This document shows positions 26,707 to 36,432 of a stretch of 64,000 nucleotides of DNA, in pieces. Position 1 is the stretch's first letter; each line of letters starts with the position of its first letter. Location: positions 310,001-374,000 of the forward strand of contig CAVQRC010000014.1 in the NCBI GenBank assembly GCA_963715045.1, given 5' to 3'. Under the pieces are notes generated by a model. That model saw nothing but the letters and a program-made list of their open reading frames with translations, was not told the origin of the DNA and searched no databases. The translations under genes and the position numbers were made by a program. Source of the DNA: CAVQRC01 sp963715045. GTDB taxonomy: Bacteria > Planctomycetota > Planctomycetia > Pirellulales > Lacipirellulaceae.

Positions 26707-28131
26707 GTGAACTCCGTGAATTACGACACCGAAGATACGATCGTCGCGGTAGCGACCCCGCCCGGCGGGGAGCGGGGAATCGTGCGTCTGGGTGGGCCGC
26801 GTGTTCTCGAATGCCTGACGCAGATTTTTCGCCCCGTCCATCCCGACCCGGCAGTGGAGTCGGTGACGCGTCCGCGGCGATTGAGGGGGCGGGTTTGCTG
26901 CCAGTTGGCGAACCGGCCGTACGAGGTGGCGGCCGCGTTGTTGTACTGGCCAACATCGCGGAGCTACACGCGCCAGCCGCTCGCCGAAGTGCATACCTGG
27001 GGCGGGGCGGTCCTGCTCGAGGCGATCCTTCGCGAAGCGTGCCGGGCCGGTGCGCGGCTGGCCGAACCAGGTGAATATACGCTGCGGGCGTTTCTGGCCG
27101 GTCGCCTTGACTTGACTCAGGTGGAAGCCGTGCTCGGACTCGTCGAAGCCCGTAGCAAGAAACAGTTGCAAACGGCGCTTTCGCAGATGGCCGGCGGCTT
27201 GAGTCGACCGCTTGGCGAGCTGCGAGAACAACTGCTCGTTCTGCTCGCCGAAATCGAGGCCGGCCTGGACTTCGTCGACGAAGATCTTGAATTCGTGTCA
27301 CTCGAGCAGGTCGTCAACCAGCTCCACCAGGCGGCCGGGCGGATCGCGACGATCAAGGACCAGCTGGGCCGCCGCTCGGCCGCCGGGGTTTCGCAGCGGG
27401 TGGTGCTCCTCGGTTCGCCCAATGTGGGAAAGAGCAGCCTTTACAACGCCATGATCGCCCGGCACAGCAGGGCACCGCGGGCTCTACCGGGCGGCGTCGC
27501 GCTGGTTTCCGACCTCGCCGGCACGACCCGCGATTATCTCCGCGCGGAAGTCCGCTGGCCCGACGGGGTGAGTTGCGAGTTGATCGATACGGCTGGCGTC
27601 GAGGATTCACCACGGTCGCAGATCGATGCCGAATCGCAACAGGCTTCTCAGGAACAGGCCCATTTGGCGGCGATTGGCCTGGTCTGTGTCGATGCCACGC
27701 GAGGGCCATCCGAGCTACCGACAAGACGGACTTGCCTCGGCGCGACGATTTTTGTGGTCAACAAGTGCGATCTGGATCCCGCGGCGGCAGACCGCTATCT
27801 CCGCGAGCTGCCTCCCCCAGCGATTGCCACGAGCTGCGTCTCCGGGGCCGGCATCGACAATCTGTTGGACGTGATCCATCAGGCCCTGCAGACGCAGGTG
27901 ACGTCGGAAGTCGACGCCGTAGCGGCCACCGCCACGCGGTGTCGCGACAGTCTCGAGCAGGCGGAGCGGGCCCTGTGGGCAGCGCTTGAGACCGCCCAGA
28001 CGGGTGGCGGAGAAGAACTCATCGCGGCCGATATTCGAGCGGCTCTTGATCACCTGGGACAGGTGGTCGGCGCCGTCTATACCGATGACATCCTCGACCG
28101 AATCTTCAGCAATTTTTGTATCGGCAAGTGA
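26707..28131 (+). CDS. mnmE: tRNA modification GTPase MnmE
   Basis: MnmE with MnmG installs the cmnm5 group on wobble uridine 34. The N-terminal formyl-THF-binding domain starts DTIVAVATPPGGERGIVRLGG; the helical domain includes AEPGEYTLRAFLAGRLDLTQ. The GTPase domain has G1 GSPNVGKSS (about 236-244), G2 GTTRD, G3 DTAG and G4 NKCD. The C-terminus is the diagnostic FSNFCIGK with the catalytic Cys. GTG 26707 or GTG 26716 are the plausible starts, since the family begins a few residues before DTIVA. Length is about 474 residues, normal to slightly long. It lies 70 nt after yidC, probably in one transcript. Confidence 0.92.
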   Translation: MNSVNYDTEDTIVAVATPPGGERGIVRLGGPRVLECLTQIFRPVHPDPAVESVTRPRRLRGRVCCQLANRPYEVAAALLYWPTSRSYTRQPLAEVHTWGGAVLLEAILREACRAGARLAEPGEYTLRAFLAGRLDLTQVEAVLGLVEARSKKQLQTALSQMAGGLSRPLGELREQLLVLLAEIEAGLDFVDEDLEFVSLEQVVNQLHQAAGRIATIKDQLGRRSAAGVSQRVVLLGSPNVGKSSLYNAMIARHSRAPRALPGGVALVSDLAGTTRDYLRAEVRWPDGVSCELIDTAGVEDSPRSQIDAESQQASQEQAHLAAIGLVCVDATRGPSELPTRRTCLGATIFVVNKCDLDPAAADRYLRELPPPAIATSCVSGAGIDNLLDVIHQALQTQVTSEVDAVAATATRCRDSLEQAERALWAALETAQTGGGEELIAADIRAALDHLGQVVGAVYTDDILDRIFSNFCIGK

Positions 28132-28143
28132 AAAACTCGCTCG

Positions 28144-29982
28144 ATGCTGCTGCGAAAGCTATCTTACGCGTGCACGCTGATGCGTCACTTGTCCACTCCA
28201 CCAATGGTTAATGCATCGATCACCAGAAATCGCATGGATTCATCTGCTGCCGCCGCGCCGTTGACCACGATCATTCGTTTGACCCTGACTTCGGCAGTCC
28301 TGGCCCACGCCCTGCCACATGCCCTGGCAGAGAGCCCTGTCGTCACGCGATCCGTGGCGGCCGGCTATCACGCGGCACTGGACTCGATCACCAGTGAGGA
28401 TCTCTACGCCCACACCAGTCTCCTTGCTGACGATACGCTCGAGGGGCGGACCGCTGGCAGCCGCGGTGGCAACGCCGCCGCTCGGTATCTTGAGAAGCTG
28501 CTGTCGGATTGGGGAGTCCAACCGGCAGGAAATAATGGCTACACGCAGCGGTTCTCAGGACGATACCAGAATGTCCTTGCGCGTATCGAAGGGGTCGATC
28601 AACAACTCAAGCACGAAATCATCGTCGTCGGGGCCCACTACGATCATGTCGGCTACGGCACGCCCAACAACAGCTATGGCCCGCTCGGCTTCATTCACAA
28701 CGGCGCCGACGACAATGCCAGCGGTGTGGCCGTGTTGCTCGAGGTCATCCAGGCCATCAGCAGGCAACAGCTGCAGCCCAGACGCACGATCCTGTTCGTC
28801 TTCTGGGATGCCGAAGAACAGGGCCTGCTCGGATCATGGCACTGGGTGCGGCAGCCCACCGTCCCGCTCCGAGACGTGCGGATGTCAATCAACATCGATA
28901 TGGTCGGTCGGCTCAGGAAAGGACGGCTCGAGATTGACGGGTCCCGCACCGGCTTCGGACTCCGCCGACTCGCGGCCACCGACATGTTGCCCGACGAAAT
29001 CTGGCAGGACTTCAGTTGGGAACTCAAGGAAAACAGCGATCACTGGCCGTTCATTCAACGCCAGATTCCCACGCTCATGCTGCATACGGGCCTGCACGAA
29101 GATTATCACCGGCCCAGTGATGATCTCGAGAAGCTGAATCTAGAAGGCATGCGGTACGCCGCGCGGCACCTGCTGAGACTCGTCGTCAAAGCGGCCGATG
29201 CCCAGGAGTTGCCCACCTTTCGTCCGGCAGGCCTTCGCGAATCGCCGTCCGGCAGGCAGCGGCTGGAAACCCCTGTCGCCGATCTGCCACCCCGCCTCGG
29301 CATCACGTTCCGGCAGGCGCCGCTCGACGCCGGTGCCGGCGAAACGCCTGGGGAGTCGGCGCCGGCTGAGGACGTGGAGACGACAGCCTCGTCGGGAGTC
29401 GTGGCGATCACGGTCCGCGAAGGTTCGCCCGCGGATCGAGCCGGTATCAACGTGGGTGATCGAATTGTGGCTGTTGGGGGGCGACCAACTCCTTCGGTGG
29501 TCGAGTTCGCCCAGGCGATCATGCGGGCCCCGGCCGTCGTGACTCTCACGGTCATTCAGGCGGTGGCGGAGCCAGGGACGCCTGCCGATCAGAAAGCTGA
29601 AACCGACACCGACCGAATCCGAAGCCGAGGTCCGGGTCGAGTTAGAGCGGTCGTCCGGCCCGCCTGGGGATTTCCTGGAGACGCGACGAGGCCGAGCCGG
29701 ATGCCGTCTTTCTCACCCGCGTCACGCCCTATTCGCCCGCCTTCGTGGCAGGACTTCAGGTGGGCGATCGGATCTACGAAGTCGACGGTCGGCAGTTCGC
29801 AGACCTGAACGAGTTCGCCGGGCTCATTGAAGCGGCCCTCGATGAACCCGCTGAAGGAGATTCCAATGGTCGTCGAGAGACGCGGTCGCCTGAGGGTGGT
29901 CAACGTGCAGTTCGCCGAGGCGGCACAAGCACTCGCTCCGCCAACCGGATCGCTGAGCGCGGCGGGCGAAGCGATCGATTGA
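28144..29982 (+). CDS. Secreted M28 aminopeptidase with PDZ domains (three frameshifts)
   Basis: This is a zinc metallopeptidase of family M28. The signal-peptide-like segment is LTTIIRLTLTSAVLAHALPHALA. Zinc ligands and catalytic residues are recognisable in VVGAHYDHVG, NGADDNASG, WDAEEQGLLGS, SINIDMVGR and HEDYHRPSDD. A PDZ domain follows (VVAITVREGSPADRAGINVGDRIVAV). The frame then changes near 29590, 29685 and 29845. Reading through these restores a plausible linker (PTPTESEAEVRVELE), a second PDZ (AVFLTRVTPYSPAFVAGLQVGDRIYEVDG) and a tail (LKEIPMVVERRGRLRVVN) ending at 29982. Each step equals one extra base, so the net change is +3 and the original frame returns. Start choice between several ATG codons (28144-28234) is uncertain. 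It begins 12 nt after mnmE and is convergent with apbE. Confidence 0.8.
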
Positions 29983-29993
29983 TCATCGAAGGT

Positions 29994-31047
29994 TCAAGGT
30001 CTGTCCGCTTTCGTTGCTGCTTTCCAAGCGGCATTGCTCCACTGCGCGACATCGGCATCCAGCGAATCGGCACGCGGCTGCCAGGCGATTTCCGCGGCGA
30101 CACCCGCGAATTGCTCGAGAATCGGTGCTGCGGACTCAGCGCCGGCAACACTCAACACCGAGGCCAGCGCGTCGGCGGTGGTCGCGTCGCTGGCAATGAC
30201 CGTCGCGCGAGTGGGTATCGCGAGTGCCCGTCCAGTTCGCGGATCGATCAGGTGCGAGTAGCGTACGCCGTCAATCACGACGTATTGATACGTATCGCCT
30301 GAGGTCGCGACCCCGCAATTCGCCGCCACGAGCTGCCGGCTGCCGTTCGGTGCTCGCGTTCAGCCCCGCGATCGCGACGGTCCAGCCGGTCTTGCCTGGC
30401 GGCGGAGCACCAATTGCCATATCGCCGCCCAGGTCGACCAGTGCCCGCTCGATGCCGCACTGCTTCAACGCCGCGAGCGCCTCGTCGGCCGCGTATCCTT
30501 TCGCGATTCCGCCCAGGTCGAGCTGCATCCCGGGCCGCACAAGCTGGATTCGCCGCTGACCCTCATCAAGTCGTACATGTTCGAATCCCATCGCTTGTCT
30601 GGCCCGGGCAATTTCGCTCTCGGGTGGCAGCACTCCTGTCTTGCGGGCTACTCGCCAGAGACGCACCGCCGGCCCCACCGTGATGTCAAACGCCCCATCA
30701 CTGACGCGAAAGTACCGTTCGCTGGCAGCAACCACGCGCCACAGGTCGTCACTCGCGTTCACCCACTGGCCCTCGCCTGCCGTCCGGCAGAGCTGCATCA
30801 GCTCGCTCGTCGACCGGTAATCACTGAGTCGTAGGTCGAGTTCGGCGATCCGATCGAGAGCCCGATCTGCCGCCTGGAACGCGAGTTCCCGCGAAGTCGC
30901 GTACAGCGTCACCGCGACCCGGGTCCCCATCCGCTCGTCGGCGATCTCGAAACGCTTAAGCTCAGACTCGTTCTCCACCGCGGGGAGCGGTCCGCCTGAC
31001 ACGCTCGCCACGAGCCAAATCATCAGAATCAGGGGCTTCTTTCGCAT
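29994..31047 (-). CDS. apbE: FAD:protein FMN transferase ApbE-like (frameshifted)
   Basis: ApbE-type flavin transferases attach FMN covalently to Thr of periplasmic electron-transfer proteins. The protein starts MRKKPLILMIWLVASVSGG, an export signal, then RMGTRVAVTLYA. Typical segments are LSDYRSTSELMQL, FDITVGPAVRLW, MQLDLGGIAKGYAADEA and ALVDLGGDMAIGAPPPGKTGW. Near 30335 the frame shifts by one extra base. The remaining part, VAANCGVATSGDTYQ, YSHLIDPRTGRAL and DATTADALASVLSV, supplies the Mg2+/flavin-binding C-terminus. GAGGACC lies just upstream of the ATG at 31047. Total length is about 350 residues, normal. No target flavoprotein is in view. Confidence 0.88.
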
Positions 31048-31230
31048 TGCAGGTCCTCGGTCACCTCCTCGATGGTCCTCCGACAGCGCAGACTCCGCGG
31101 GCCGCCGGGCTACCCAACGGCTTCGCAAACCGACCCGTGGAATTTACAATCAAGTCCGCCACGGCCTGCGGCATTCTATCACTCGGCCCTGTCGACGAAG
31201 CGCATCCTTCTCTTTACCACCGAGGCCCAA

Positions 31231-32631
31231 ATGACCAGACAAACGACCGGTACGGACCACGCCACCACGGAATCGGCGACCAATCGCCGGCAGTTCATCA
31301 CCTCGACCACGGCGGCCGTCGGCGGGGTGTCGCTGGCATCCGGCTTGAGCTTCGCTCGAGCGGCGCACCCGGGCGGCAACGAAGAGCTCAAGATCGCTTT
31401 GATCGGGTGCGGTGGCAGAGGGACTCAGGCCGCGGCCCAAGCCCTGATGGCCGACCCGCAAAACCGGTTGTGGGCAATCGCCGATGCGTTCGAGTACCGC
31501 TGGGACTACTGCTTGAACAACATGAAGCGGGAACTCAAGAAGGCCGCCGGGGACGACGCCGAGGGCGTCCTCAACCGGATCGACGTCCCCCAGGAACGGC
31601 GGTTTGCGGGGCTCACGGCTTACCAGGATGCGATCGACAGTGGTGTGGACGTCGTCATTCTCACGACGCCCCCCGGCTTTCGCCCGCTGCAATTCGAAGC
31701 AGCAGTCGCGGCCGGGAAGCACGTGTTCATGGAGAAACCGGTCGCCGTCGATGGACCCGGAATCCGCCGCGTCCTGGCTGCCAACGAACAGGCCAAGGCC
31801 AAAGGGTTGAAAGTTGGCGTCGGCCTCCAGCGGCACCATCAGGCGTCCTATCAGGCGACGCTCGAAAAAATCAAAGAGGGGGCCATCGGTGACGTCCTGG
31901 CCACCCGCGTTTATTGGAACGGCGGCGGTGTCTGGACTCGCACTCGAGCCGACCTGGCCAAACGCCTCGGCCGCGAACCGACCGAAATGGAATACCAGGT
32001 CAACAACTGGTACTACTTCAACTGGCTCTGTGGCGATCACATCGTCGAGCAGCACATCCACAATCTCGACGTCGGCAACTGGATCAAGGGCATGCATCCG
32101 GAGAAAGCCAACGGGATGGGCGGTCGCGAGCTGCGAACGAGCAACGAGCATGGTCAGATCTTCGATCATCACGCAGTCGAGTACACCTACCCGGACGGCA
32201 GCGTGATGATCAGCCAGTGTCGCCATCAGCCCGGATGCTGGTCGATCGTCGACGAGTTCGCCCATGGCACGAAGGGAAGTTCCCGCATGAATGGTGGCCC
32301 CCTTCAGATCAACGGTGACTCCGAGCCTTGGAAGTTCAGCGGCCAAAGCTATCGCGGAGGACCTTACCAACGCGAGCACGATGTACTCTTCAAAGCGATT
32401 CGCAACGACGAGACGCACAACGAAGGCGAGAACGGCGCGTACAGTACGATGACCGCAATCCTCGGCCGGATGGCGACGTATTCCGGCAAGGTCATCACCT
32501 GGGACGAAGCCATCAACTCCAGCCTCGACCTATCGCCGGCCGAATTGAGCTTCTCGGCGACGCCGCCGGTCGTGCCGGCTTCCGACGGAAGCTATCCCGT
32601 GCCGGTACCCGGTAAGACGAAGGTCGTCTAG
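31231..32631 (+). CDS. Gfo/Idh/MocA family oxidoreductase with Tat signal
   Basis: This 466-residue protein carries a twin-arginine signal (TNRRQFITSTTAAVGGVSLASG). The Rossmann domain follows: ELKIALIGCGGRGTQAAAQAL binds NAD(P). The family motif VFMEKPVAVDGPG contains the conserved EKP. The C-terminal part has VNNWYYFNWLCGDHIVEQHIHNLD with an active-site His, typical of exported planctomycete Gfo/Idh/MocA proteins. ATG at 31231 is the first codon before the Tat signal. The zinc peptidase gene begins two nt after its stop. It is probably an exported sugar or cyclitol oxidoreductase of unknown substrate. Confidence 0.88.
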   Translation: MTRQTTGTDHATTESATNRRQFITSTTAAVGGVSLASGLSFARAAHPGGNEELKIALIGCGGRGTQAAAQALMADPQNRLWAIADAFEYRWDYCLNNMKRELKKAAGDDAEGVLNRIDVPQERRFAGLTAYQDAIDSGVDVVILTTPPGFRPLQFEAAVAAGKHVFMEKPVAVDGPGIRRVLAANEQAKAKGLKVGVGLQRHHQASYQATLEKIKEGAIGDVLATRVYWNGGGVWTRTRADLAKRLGREPTEMEYQVNNWYYFNWLCGDHIVEQHIHNLDVGNWIKGMHPEKANGMGGRELRTSNEHGQIFDHHAVEYTYPDGSVMISQCRHQPGCWSIVDEFAHGTKGSSRMNGGPLQINGDSEPWKFSGQSYRGGPYQREHDVLFKAIRNDETHNEGENGAYSTMTAILGRMATYSGKVITWDEAINSSLDLSPAELSFSATPPVVPASDGSYPVPVPGKTKVV

Positions 32632-32633
32632 CA

Positions 32634-33506
32634 ATGCGGTGGAGCGGCCGAAGGAGAAGCACCAACGTCGAAGATCGTCGCGGCGGGCGGCCCGCAGGCC
32701 GCCGCGTCGCCTTCGGTGGCGGAAGCCTGCTCGTGATCGTCTTGCTCGCCGTGTTGTTCGGTGCCGATCCCGGCGTGGTGCTGCAGATCATCGGAGGTGG
32801 AGCCCCGCCCGGGGCTCCACCCCAGCAGCGCCAGGTACAGCAGGGACGACGTCCCGCAGCCGACGATCCGGGGCGACAGTTCGTCGAGCTGGTCCTGGCG
32901 GCGACCGAAGATGTGTGGCGGGAGCAGTTCCAGCGAATCGGCCGGACCTACCGCGAACCCAAACTTGTCATTTACTCAGGCCAGACCCCCACCGGCTGCG
33001 GAATCGGGTCGGCCGCTGTCGGTCCCTTCTACTGCCCCGTCGACCAGACGGCCTACATCGATCTGTCGTTCTATCGCGAACTCGAGCTTCGCCACAACGC
33101 ACCGGGCGACTTTGCCCAGGCCTACGTCCTCGCCCATGAAATCGGCCATCATGTCCAGAACCTCCTGGGCACCATGGAAGAGGTCCAGGCGGTTCAGCAG
33201 CGCGTCGGCAAGCGCCAGGCGAATGAGCTTTCGGTACGCCTCGAGCTGCAGGCTGACTTCTACGCCGGTGTGTGGGCGCACCACGCGCACCAGGAGTGGC
33301 AGATACTCGAGCCGGGCGATATCGAGGAGGGAATCCGGGCCGCGATGGCGATCGGCGACGATCGCCTGCAGATGGAAGCCCAGGGCTATGTCGTCCCGGC
33401 CCGTTTCACCCACGGGACGTCCGAGCAACGTGTCCGCTGGTTCCGCAAGGGGTTCCGCTCCGGCAACCTCGAAGACGGTGATACGTTTGAAGTCGACCGG
33501 TTGTAG
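32634..33506 (+). CDS. YpfJ-like neutral zinc metallopeptidase
   Basis: This 290-residue membrane-anchored protein has one N-terminal helix (GGGSLLVIVLLAVLFG) after an Arg-rich segment. The zincin domain has the HEXXH motif in VLAHEIGHHVQNLLG and a downstream third-ligand region ELQADFYAGVWAHHA. The segment TGCGIGSAAVGPFYCPVDQTAYIDLSFY is the conserved lead-in of the YpfJ/COG2321 family. It starts two nt after the preceding stop codon, so it is translationally coupled. It is intact and full length; the cellular role of the family is not established. Confidence 0.87.
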   Translation: MRWSGRRRSTNVEDRRGGRPAGRRVAFGGGSLLVIVLLAVLFGADPGVVLQIIGGGAPPGAPPQQRQVQQGRRPAADDPGRQFVELVLAATEDVWREQFQRIGRTYREPKLVIYSGQTPTGCGIGSAAVGPFYCPVDQTAYIDLSFYRELELRHNAPGDFAQAYVLAHEIGHHVQNLLGTMEEVQAVQQRVGKRQANELSVRLELQADFYAGVWAHHAHQEWQILEPGDIEEGIRAAMAIGDDRLQMEAQGYVVPARFTHGTSEQRVRWFRKGFRSGNLEDGDTFEVDRL

Positions 33507-33610
33507 CAGCGGGTTTTCCCGTACCAGTTCGACGAGGTTCAGGACCTCTGCTGACGGGCCACTAACAGCCGGCCCGACTGCGCGGTAGACTTTTCGGGCC
33601 ATACACATCC

Positions 33611-33692
33611 GGGGATGTGGCGGAACTGGCAGACGCGCTGGATTTAGGATCCAGTGGGGTAACCCGTGCAGGTTCGAGTCCTGTCATCCCCA
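33611..33692 (+). tRNA. tRNA-Leu (anticodon UAG)
   Basis: The 82-nt sequence folds as a class II tRNA. The acceptor stem is GGGGATG (33611-33617) with CATCCCC (33685-33691). The anticodon stem is CTGGA/TCCAG around loop TTTAGGA, giving anticodon TAG at 33645-33647. There is a long variable arm (TGGGGTAACCCG) and a TTCGAGT T-loop. CCA is not encoded. It explains the spurious minus-strand open frame that covers it. Confidence 0.95.
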
Positions 33693-34018
33693 TCTTGTAA
33701 GTTCGCAAGGATCGGCACGGCGTCGCATGCAGCCGCATCAAAGCCAATGGTGCCATAGTCTTGCGATGATGTTTGCGAGCCCGTGCGACATCCTGCGTGC
33801 GCCTGCTGCGCCGCATTATGCGCCGCCTGCTGCGCGGCTTTGTGCCGCCTTGGGTGGCACGTCGAAAGTGATCCTCAGTGACCTGCGTGGTGTTGCGCTT
33901 GGCGACCCTGTCTTCGTGTCCGATCCATACCTCGACCACGTGTATGGGGAACGATTCCCGCAGCTCGGCGTCTCTTGCCGCTCCCAGTCGATGTCCCGCG
34001 TGCGATCACTTCGGCATG

Positions 34019-34125
34019 CTCACCATTGCTGAGCGGCCCGGGGCTGAAGGTCGAAGAACGCCGCTGTTTTGCGTCCGTTGGTCGAGATGGACTCCAGGAC
34101 CCTGACGGGGCTGCGGAGCGATTTG
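34019..34125 (+). repeat. Dispersed repeat family R, copy 1
   Basis: It shares TCACCATTGCTGAGCG, CGCCGCTGTTTTGCGTCC and GGCTGCGGAGCGAT with 47796-47905, and weaker similarity with 41495-41585 and 45185-45270. It is intergenic and no coding function is apparent. Confidence 0.6.
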
Positions 34126-34317
34126 AGGAGCCAGTACCCTCCGTTTGCCCCGTTCGACTCTGACAGAACAGGTCCAGCCGAGATCGGATCACTCCCTGGC
34201 TGTGCCAAGGGAGGCTCGAAACTGCGGCCGCCCTCCCTGACTGACAAGTGAAGAGTTGGAAGGCCGCTCACGGCTTGTAGCCAGTGGCTCAAGTCGACGG
34301 AGGAGCTTCCCGAAAAA

Positions 34318-34444
34318 ACTTTCCCGTTTTCGCGTTCGCTTTCCAGCCGGGCCGCATTCCTACTCAGTGGAGGACTGCGCCGTGGGAGAGGCTGGTGCCT
34401 GGCCGCGCAATCGGCCAAGCAAATAATCCGAGACTTTCGCCAGG
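34318..34444 (+). repeat. Dispersed repeat family E, copy 1
   Basis: It contains TTTTCGCGTTCGCTTTCCAG, GGGCCGCATTCCTACTCA and CCGCGCAATCGGCCAAGC. A second copy with roughly 85-90% identity lies at 61505-61630. Confidence 0.7.
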
Positions 34445-34544
34445 GACTTGATTGACACGGCCGGCCTGCGCGTTAGGTTCGTGCCTGCCAACAATCCACG
34501 GGAGACGCTCATGCGAAGGACGTGGAAGCGACGCGGGAAGAAGA

Positions 34545-34592
34545 GCCACTGCTGCTCTGTGCTGAGTGCACAGGGTGGCAGTGGCTTTTTTC
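34545..34592 (+). terminator. Rho-independent terminator T1 (orphan copy)
   Basis: Outer stem GCCACTG/CAGTGGC encloses a smaller CTGTGC/GCACAG stem and is followed by six T. The same design occurs after the two PEP-CTERM genes to the right (T2, T3). This copy follows no recognisable gene, suggesting that the gene it served has been lost. Confidence 0.75.
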
Positions 34593-34656
34593 GTAGGTGG
34601 GATTGCCAGCGATCGCATACGGAATCACTAAGACCACCAAAACCAGGGAAGTACTA

Positions 34657-35426
34657 ATGACCAGACAAGCATTGAACCACATCATTGTCTGCAGCACGCT
34701 CGTCGCCGTGATGGTTTCCACGGGCTGCGGCAGATACGATCTTCATTGACACGTTCAACGACGGCGATGCTGACTTTCCGCCGGCGCAGTGGACTCCTGA
34801 TCCAAATCGGCCAGGTGAATATGACGCTTCATCTGGTGATTATGTGTTCACACCAACAGTCGAAGGGACGGGCTCTATGGCCGCAGAAGTACTCGACGTG
34901 ACGCTTGAAGATATATCAATCAGAAGTCAAGTGCGGGCTACCGGACCTACAGGCAGTTCCGGTGTGTTCGTGCGTAGCCAACTTGCGGGCTTAGATAGGC
35001 AGAACTACTTCGCCGGTGTCGGCTACAGTGTTGCCTCGCAAAGAACTCTGCTGTTCATCGGGCGAAATGACCCCGGACCTAGTCAATTCATAGATACTTT
35101 TCCGTTGCCAGTGTCAGTTGATGTGAGGGTCGAAGATGTAACATTGCAGTTAGATGCGTTCGGAAACAAGCTTGAGCTGTATGGGTGGCGAACGGGTGAT
35201 TCAATGCCCGACGCCCCCCAACTGGAAATGACGGATGACACATATTCGAATGGCATCATCGGAGTGTTTTCTAACGCCGGGAACGATGATAGCGGCGTGG
35301 GGACATTTCGCTACGTGCACGTGGCCGACACCCCCATTCCGGAGCCCACGTCATTCGCATTGGCGGGGCTGGCGTGCGCGGGGCTTCTGAGTTGTAGACG
35401 ACGAGGATTTTCGGCAAAGCCGGTGA
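34657..35426 (+). CDS. PEP-CTERM LamG-like secreted protein a (frameshifted signal peptide)
   Basis: The ATG at 34657 opens a signal peptide (MTRQALNHIIVCSTLVAVMV). At about 34722 the frame moves by one extra base into AADTIFIDTFNDGDADFPPAQW. A single jelly-roll/LamG-like domain follows (VLDVTLEDISIRSQVRATG, LFIGRNDPG, LQLDAFGNKLELYGWR). The C-terminus is a PEP-CTERM signal, PIPEPTSFALAGLACAGLLSCRRRG. Reading one T fewer in the TTTT run near 35409 would end the protein at TGA 35424-35426, as in its paralogue; as given, the frame runs on to 35512 through the terminator. It is paralogous to the next two genes. Confidence 0.75.
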
Positions 35427-35466
35427 CGCTCTGTGCTGGGTGCACAGGGGTGGCAGTGGCTTTTTT
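35416..35466 (+). terminator. Rho-independent terminator T2
   Basis: The inner stem CTGTGC/GCACAG is intact and the outer GCC..GGC stem is partly mismatched compared with T1 and T3. A TTTTTT tract follows. It terminates the first PEP-CTERM gene of the run. Confidence 0.65.
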
Positions 35467-35533
35467 CTTGGGTTGGATCAATGGCAAGTCATGCTCGGAC
35501 CAATCCACTTAATGAACGACAAGGAGTGACCCA

Positions 35534-36334
35534 ATGATCAGACGCTCTTTGAAAGTCACCCTTGCAGTTTGTCTCCTCGTCATGTTGTTTCCTGGAGGAG
35601 CGGTAGCCGATACGGTCTTCTTCGATGACTTCGGCGATGGGAGCTTGACCAATGACCTCCCACTTGCAAGCGATGGCATCCCCGTGAAATGGACTGGGAT
35701 CGATGATGGAATCTACGATGCATCCAGTCGGGACCTCGTCATGATGCCCGTGCAACCTGAAACTGGACGCTACATGTCAGCGGACGCTCGAGACTTCCAG
35801 TTGACAGACGTTTCGATCCGCGTTCAAGGTCGTGTAACCGGTGGCAGTGCTCCCAATACTAGTCAGTTGATCCTTACTGCTCGCAATCAGCTTCCTGAAG
35901 ATACTCAACACTACGTAGGTGGAATCGGATACTTCCCCAATCTTGGCGGCACGGTCCTATTCATAGGAAAGAACGACGTCGGGGTGAGTTATCGCCAATT
36001 CGGCGGCAACCCGGTCGTGCCGTTTGACATCCGGTTTGAGGATGCGGTCGTGCAATTGGATGTGATTGGTGACAGAATCAGCCTGTGGGCATGGCGAGCG
36101 GGGGATCCGCCTCCTGTTCGACCCCAACTTACTGCTCGAGATACGACCTATACGACGGCTGGTTTCGTGAGAATCGCCGGCCATACAGGTACTGGCGGAG
36201 ACAGCGAGACGATCTTCCGCTTCGTCCACGTCGCCGACACCCACATCCCGGAGCCGTCGTCATTCGTACTGACAACGTTGGCGTGCGCAGGGCTGCTGAT
36301 TGGAAGGAGCCGAAAGGTTGCGAAAAGCCACTGA
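35534..36334 (+). CDS. PEP-CTERM LamG-like secreted protein b
   Basis: This intact 266-residue protein has GGAG upstream of ATG 35534 and a signal peptide (SLKVTLAVCLLVMLFPGGAVA). The domain starts DTVFFDDFGDGSLTND and includes DVSIRVQGRVTGG, GTVLFIGKNDVG and VVQLDVIGDRISLWAWRAGD, a pattern shared with its neighbours. The PEP-CTERM signal is HIPEPSSFVLTTLACAGLLIGRSRK. The stop codon lies inside the left arm of terminator T3. It is exported and presumably sorted by an exosortase encoded elsewhere. Confidence 0.85.
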   Translation: MIRRSLKVTLAVCLLVMLFPGGAVADTVFFDDFGDGSLTNDLPLASDGIPVKWTGIDDGIYDASSRDLVMMPVQPETGRYMSADARDFQLTDVSIRVQGRVTGGSAPNTSQLILTARNQLPEDTQHYVGGIGYFPNLGGTVLFIGKNDVGVSYRQFGGNPVVPFDIRFEDAVVQLDVIGDRISLWAWRAGDPPPVRPQLTARDTTYTTAGFVRIAGHTGTGGDSETIFRFVHVADTHIPEPSSFVLTTLACAGLLIGRSRKVAKSH

Positions 36335-36374
36335 TGCTCTGTGCCGAGTGCACAGGGTGGCAGTGGCTTTTTTC
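36323..36374 (+). terminator. Rho-independent terminator T3
   Basis: AAAAGCCACTG pairs with CAGTGGCTTTTTT, with an internal CTGTGC/GCACAG stem. It overlaps the stop codon of protein b. It is nearly identical to T1, which argues for tandem duplication of gene-plus-terminator units. Confidence 0.85.
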
Positions 36375-36432
36375 ATGCGGCGGACAAGTGGCGATCGCGG
36401 GCAGAATCACTCTGACTTCGAGGAAAAATCTA

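Larger units (their letters stand above)
33693..34544. other. Intergenic region carrying dispersed repeats
   Basis: About 850 bp with no supported gene. It carries repeat family R (34019-34125) and repeat family E (34318-34444), both with copies elsewhere in the window. Confidence 0.55.

Noticed and set aside
33562..33939. Minus-strand open frame of 125 codons
   Set aside because: It reads through the tRNA-Leu gene in antisense, giving the common false MGMTGLEPARVTPLD-like protein.
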